Assembly (NCBI GenBank): GCA_005883295.1
Contig: VAWV01000147.1
Location: 1 to 12,975 of the forward strand
From: Actinomycetota bacterium
GTDB lineage: Bacteria; Actinomycetota; Thermoleophilia; Solirubrobacterales; Thermoleophilaceae
Length of the DNA stretch: 12,975 bases
Direction: 5' to 3'
This document shows, one piece after another, positions 12,429-12,975 of the stretch. The notes under the pieces are model-generated. The model saw only the letters and a list, made by a program, of their open reading frames with translations, did no database searches and had not been told where the DNA came from. Position 1 is the stretch's first letter. Each line of letters begins with the position of its first letter. A program made the position numbers and the translations under genes.

Positions 12429-12975
12429 AATTGCCATGGCCGATCGGAAGCGCGTAGCGAGAGGGGCCGGTCGGCACGACCGGGTTCTGGATCTGCCGCA
12501 GGCGGCCGATGAGGTCGGTCCACTGGCCCGGGCTGAGGATGATCGACGTTTCCTTCCCGGTCTTCTTGTTCTTGCCGAAGAGCGGTCGGAAGCCGACGTG
12601 GATGTGGTTGTAGTGGTCGGCCATCGCCAGCGTGTTCCCGCCCAGCGACAGCAGCGAGATGATCTGGTGCGGCCGCATCGTGCCCTGGAGCGTCATGAGC
12701 CTCCGGACCGTCTGCTCCGCGATGCCGCCCCGGTCCTGATGGCCGGTGATCGGGGTGCCGTTGATGGCGGAGACGTCGACCGCGTTCCCCGAGGCGTGCT
12801 CGGACACGTTGCCGGACGAAGTGAGCTCGCTGTGGCCCGACTTCAGGCAGCTGACGGTGGGGCTCAGTCCGGACTCGGCAAGGAACTCGAGGACGGCGAG
12901 CACCCGGCGGTCGATCTGACCGGTCCTGATGTCGTTGCGGCCCGCGGGGTAGATCTTGATCCGGTTGTCGTTCAG
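12427..12975 (-). CDS. M15-type (D-Ala-D-Ala carboxypeptidase/VanY fold) peptidase-like protein, C-terminal part (cut by window edge)
   Basis: The frame is open at the window edge, so the N-terminus, including any signal peptide, is outside; 182 residues are visible. The zinc-site pattern of LD/DD-carboxypeptidases is present: SEHASGNAVD (58-67, ligands His60 and Asp67), with a later HIH in HYNHIHVGFRP (121-131, His126 the likely third ligand). Upstream GRNDIRTGQIDRRVLAVLEFLAESG and SGHSELTSSGNV fit the start of this fold. Such enzymes trim peptidoglycan stem peptides outside the membrane; some members are inactive or lyse walls during sporulation or phage release. The tail (about 148-182, PGQWTDLIGRLRQIQNPVVP) is extra. 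The stop contains the ribosome-binding site of the next gene. The ATG/GTG-like codon at 12903 is internal, since the homology-like sequence continues beyond it. Confidence 0.75.
   Translation of the reverse strand: MNDNRIKIYPAGRNDIRTGQIDRRVLAVLEFLAESGLSPTVSCLKSGHSELTSSGNVSEHASGNAVDVSAINGTPITGHQDRGGIAEQTVRRLMTLQGTMRPHQIISLLSLGGNTLAMADHYNHIHVGFRPLFGKNKKTGKETSIILSPGQWTDLIGRLRQIQNPVVPTGPSRYALPIGHGN

Noticed and set aside
12427..12903. The M15-type protein as a complete 158-aa protein starting at 12903
   Set aside because: Protein-like sequence of the fold (YPAGRNDIRTGQIDRR) continues in frame to the window edge, so the start lies outside.

Overview
The window is very G+C-rich and densely coded, with strong G/C third-position preference, many GTG starts and almost no intergenic DNA. 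The gene content (Tad-type F-family pilus proteins, an LLM-class flavin oxidoreductase, a GT-C membrane mannosyltransferase-like protein, a saccharopine-reductase-like protein, a GGDEF-EAL protein) suggests a chromosomal segment from a soil-type actinobacterium. My best guess is the Thermoleophilia/Solirubrobacterales, by impression of the proteins rather than by any search. I see no tRNA, rRNA, CRISPR, insertion sequence or phage gene. Both window ends cut through genes.

Layout. (1) 1-5563, minus strand: one tightly packed run, read from high to low coordinates. It holds a secreted CocE/NonD-type hydrolase, an LLM-class oxidoreductase that is broken by an internal deletion plus frameshift, a VOC-family protein, then tadA, tadB and the start of tadC. 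Junctions are 3 nt, 0 nt, 15 nt and two 4-nt GTGA overlaps, so the run looks like one transcript joining catabolic-type enzymes to a pilus motor. (2) 5628-8928: single genes in alternating orientation (CMD-family protein -, 75-aa protein +, esterase -, rpiA +, saccharopine-reductase-like -). Convergent stops abut (TGA|TCA) or overlap (CTAG). Divergent starts are only 34 and 37 nt apart, with -10-like hexamers so close to the start codons that the mRNAs are probably leaderless or nearly so. (3) 8933-10357, minus: a multi-TM GT87/MptB-like glycosyltransferase 4 nt upstream of the reductase, with its own promoter in the only A+T-rich spacer of the window. (4) 10420-12975, minus: a partial M15-type D-Ala-D-Ala carboxypeptidase-fold protein, followed by a membrane-anchored GGDEF-EAL protein whose reading frame is broken exactly where a second transmembrane segment would be expected.

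The main oddities are the two deletion-plus-frameshift lesions (near 3109 and 11885), the unusual context of tadA, and the compact alternating block with apparent leaderless promoters. I do not see convincing evidence for a wholly new molecular system.
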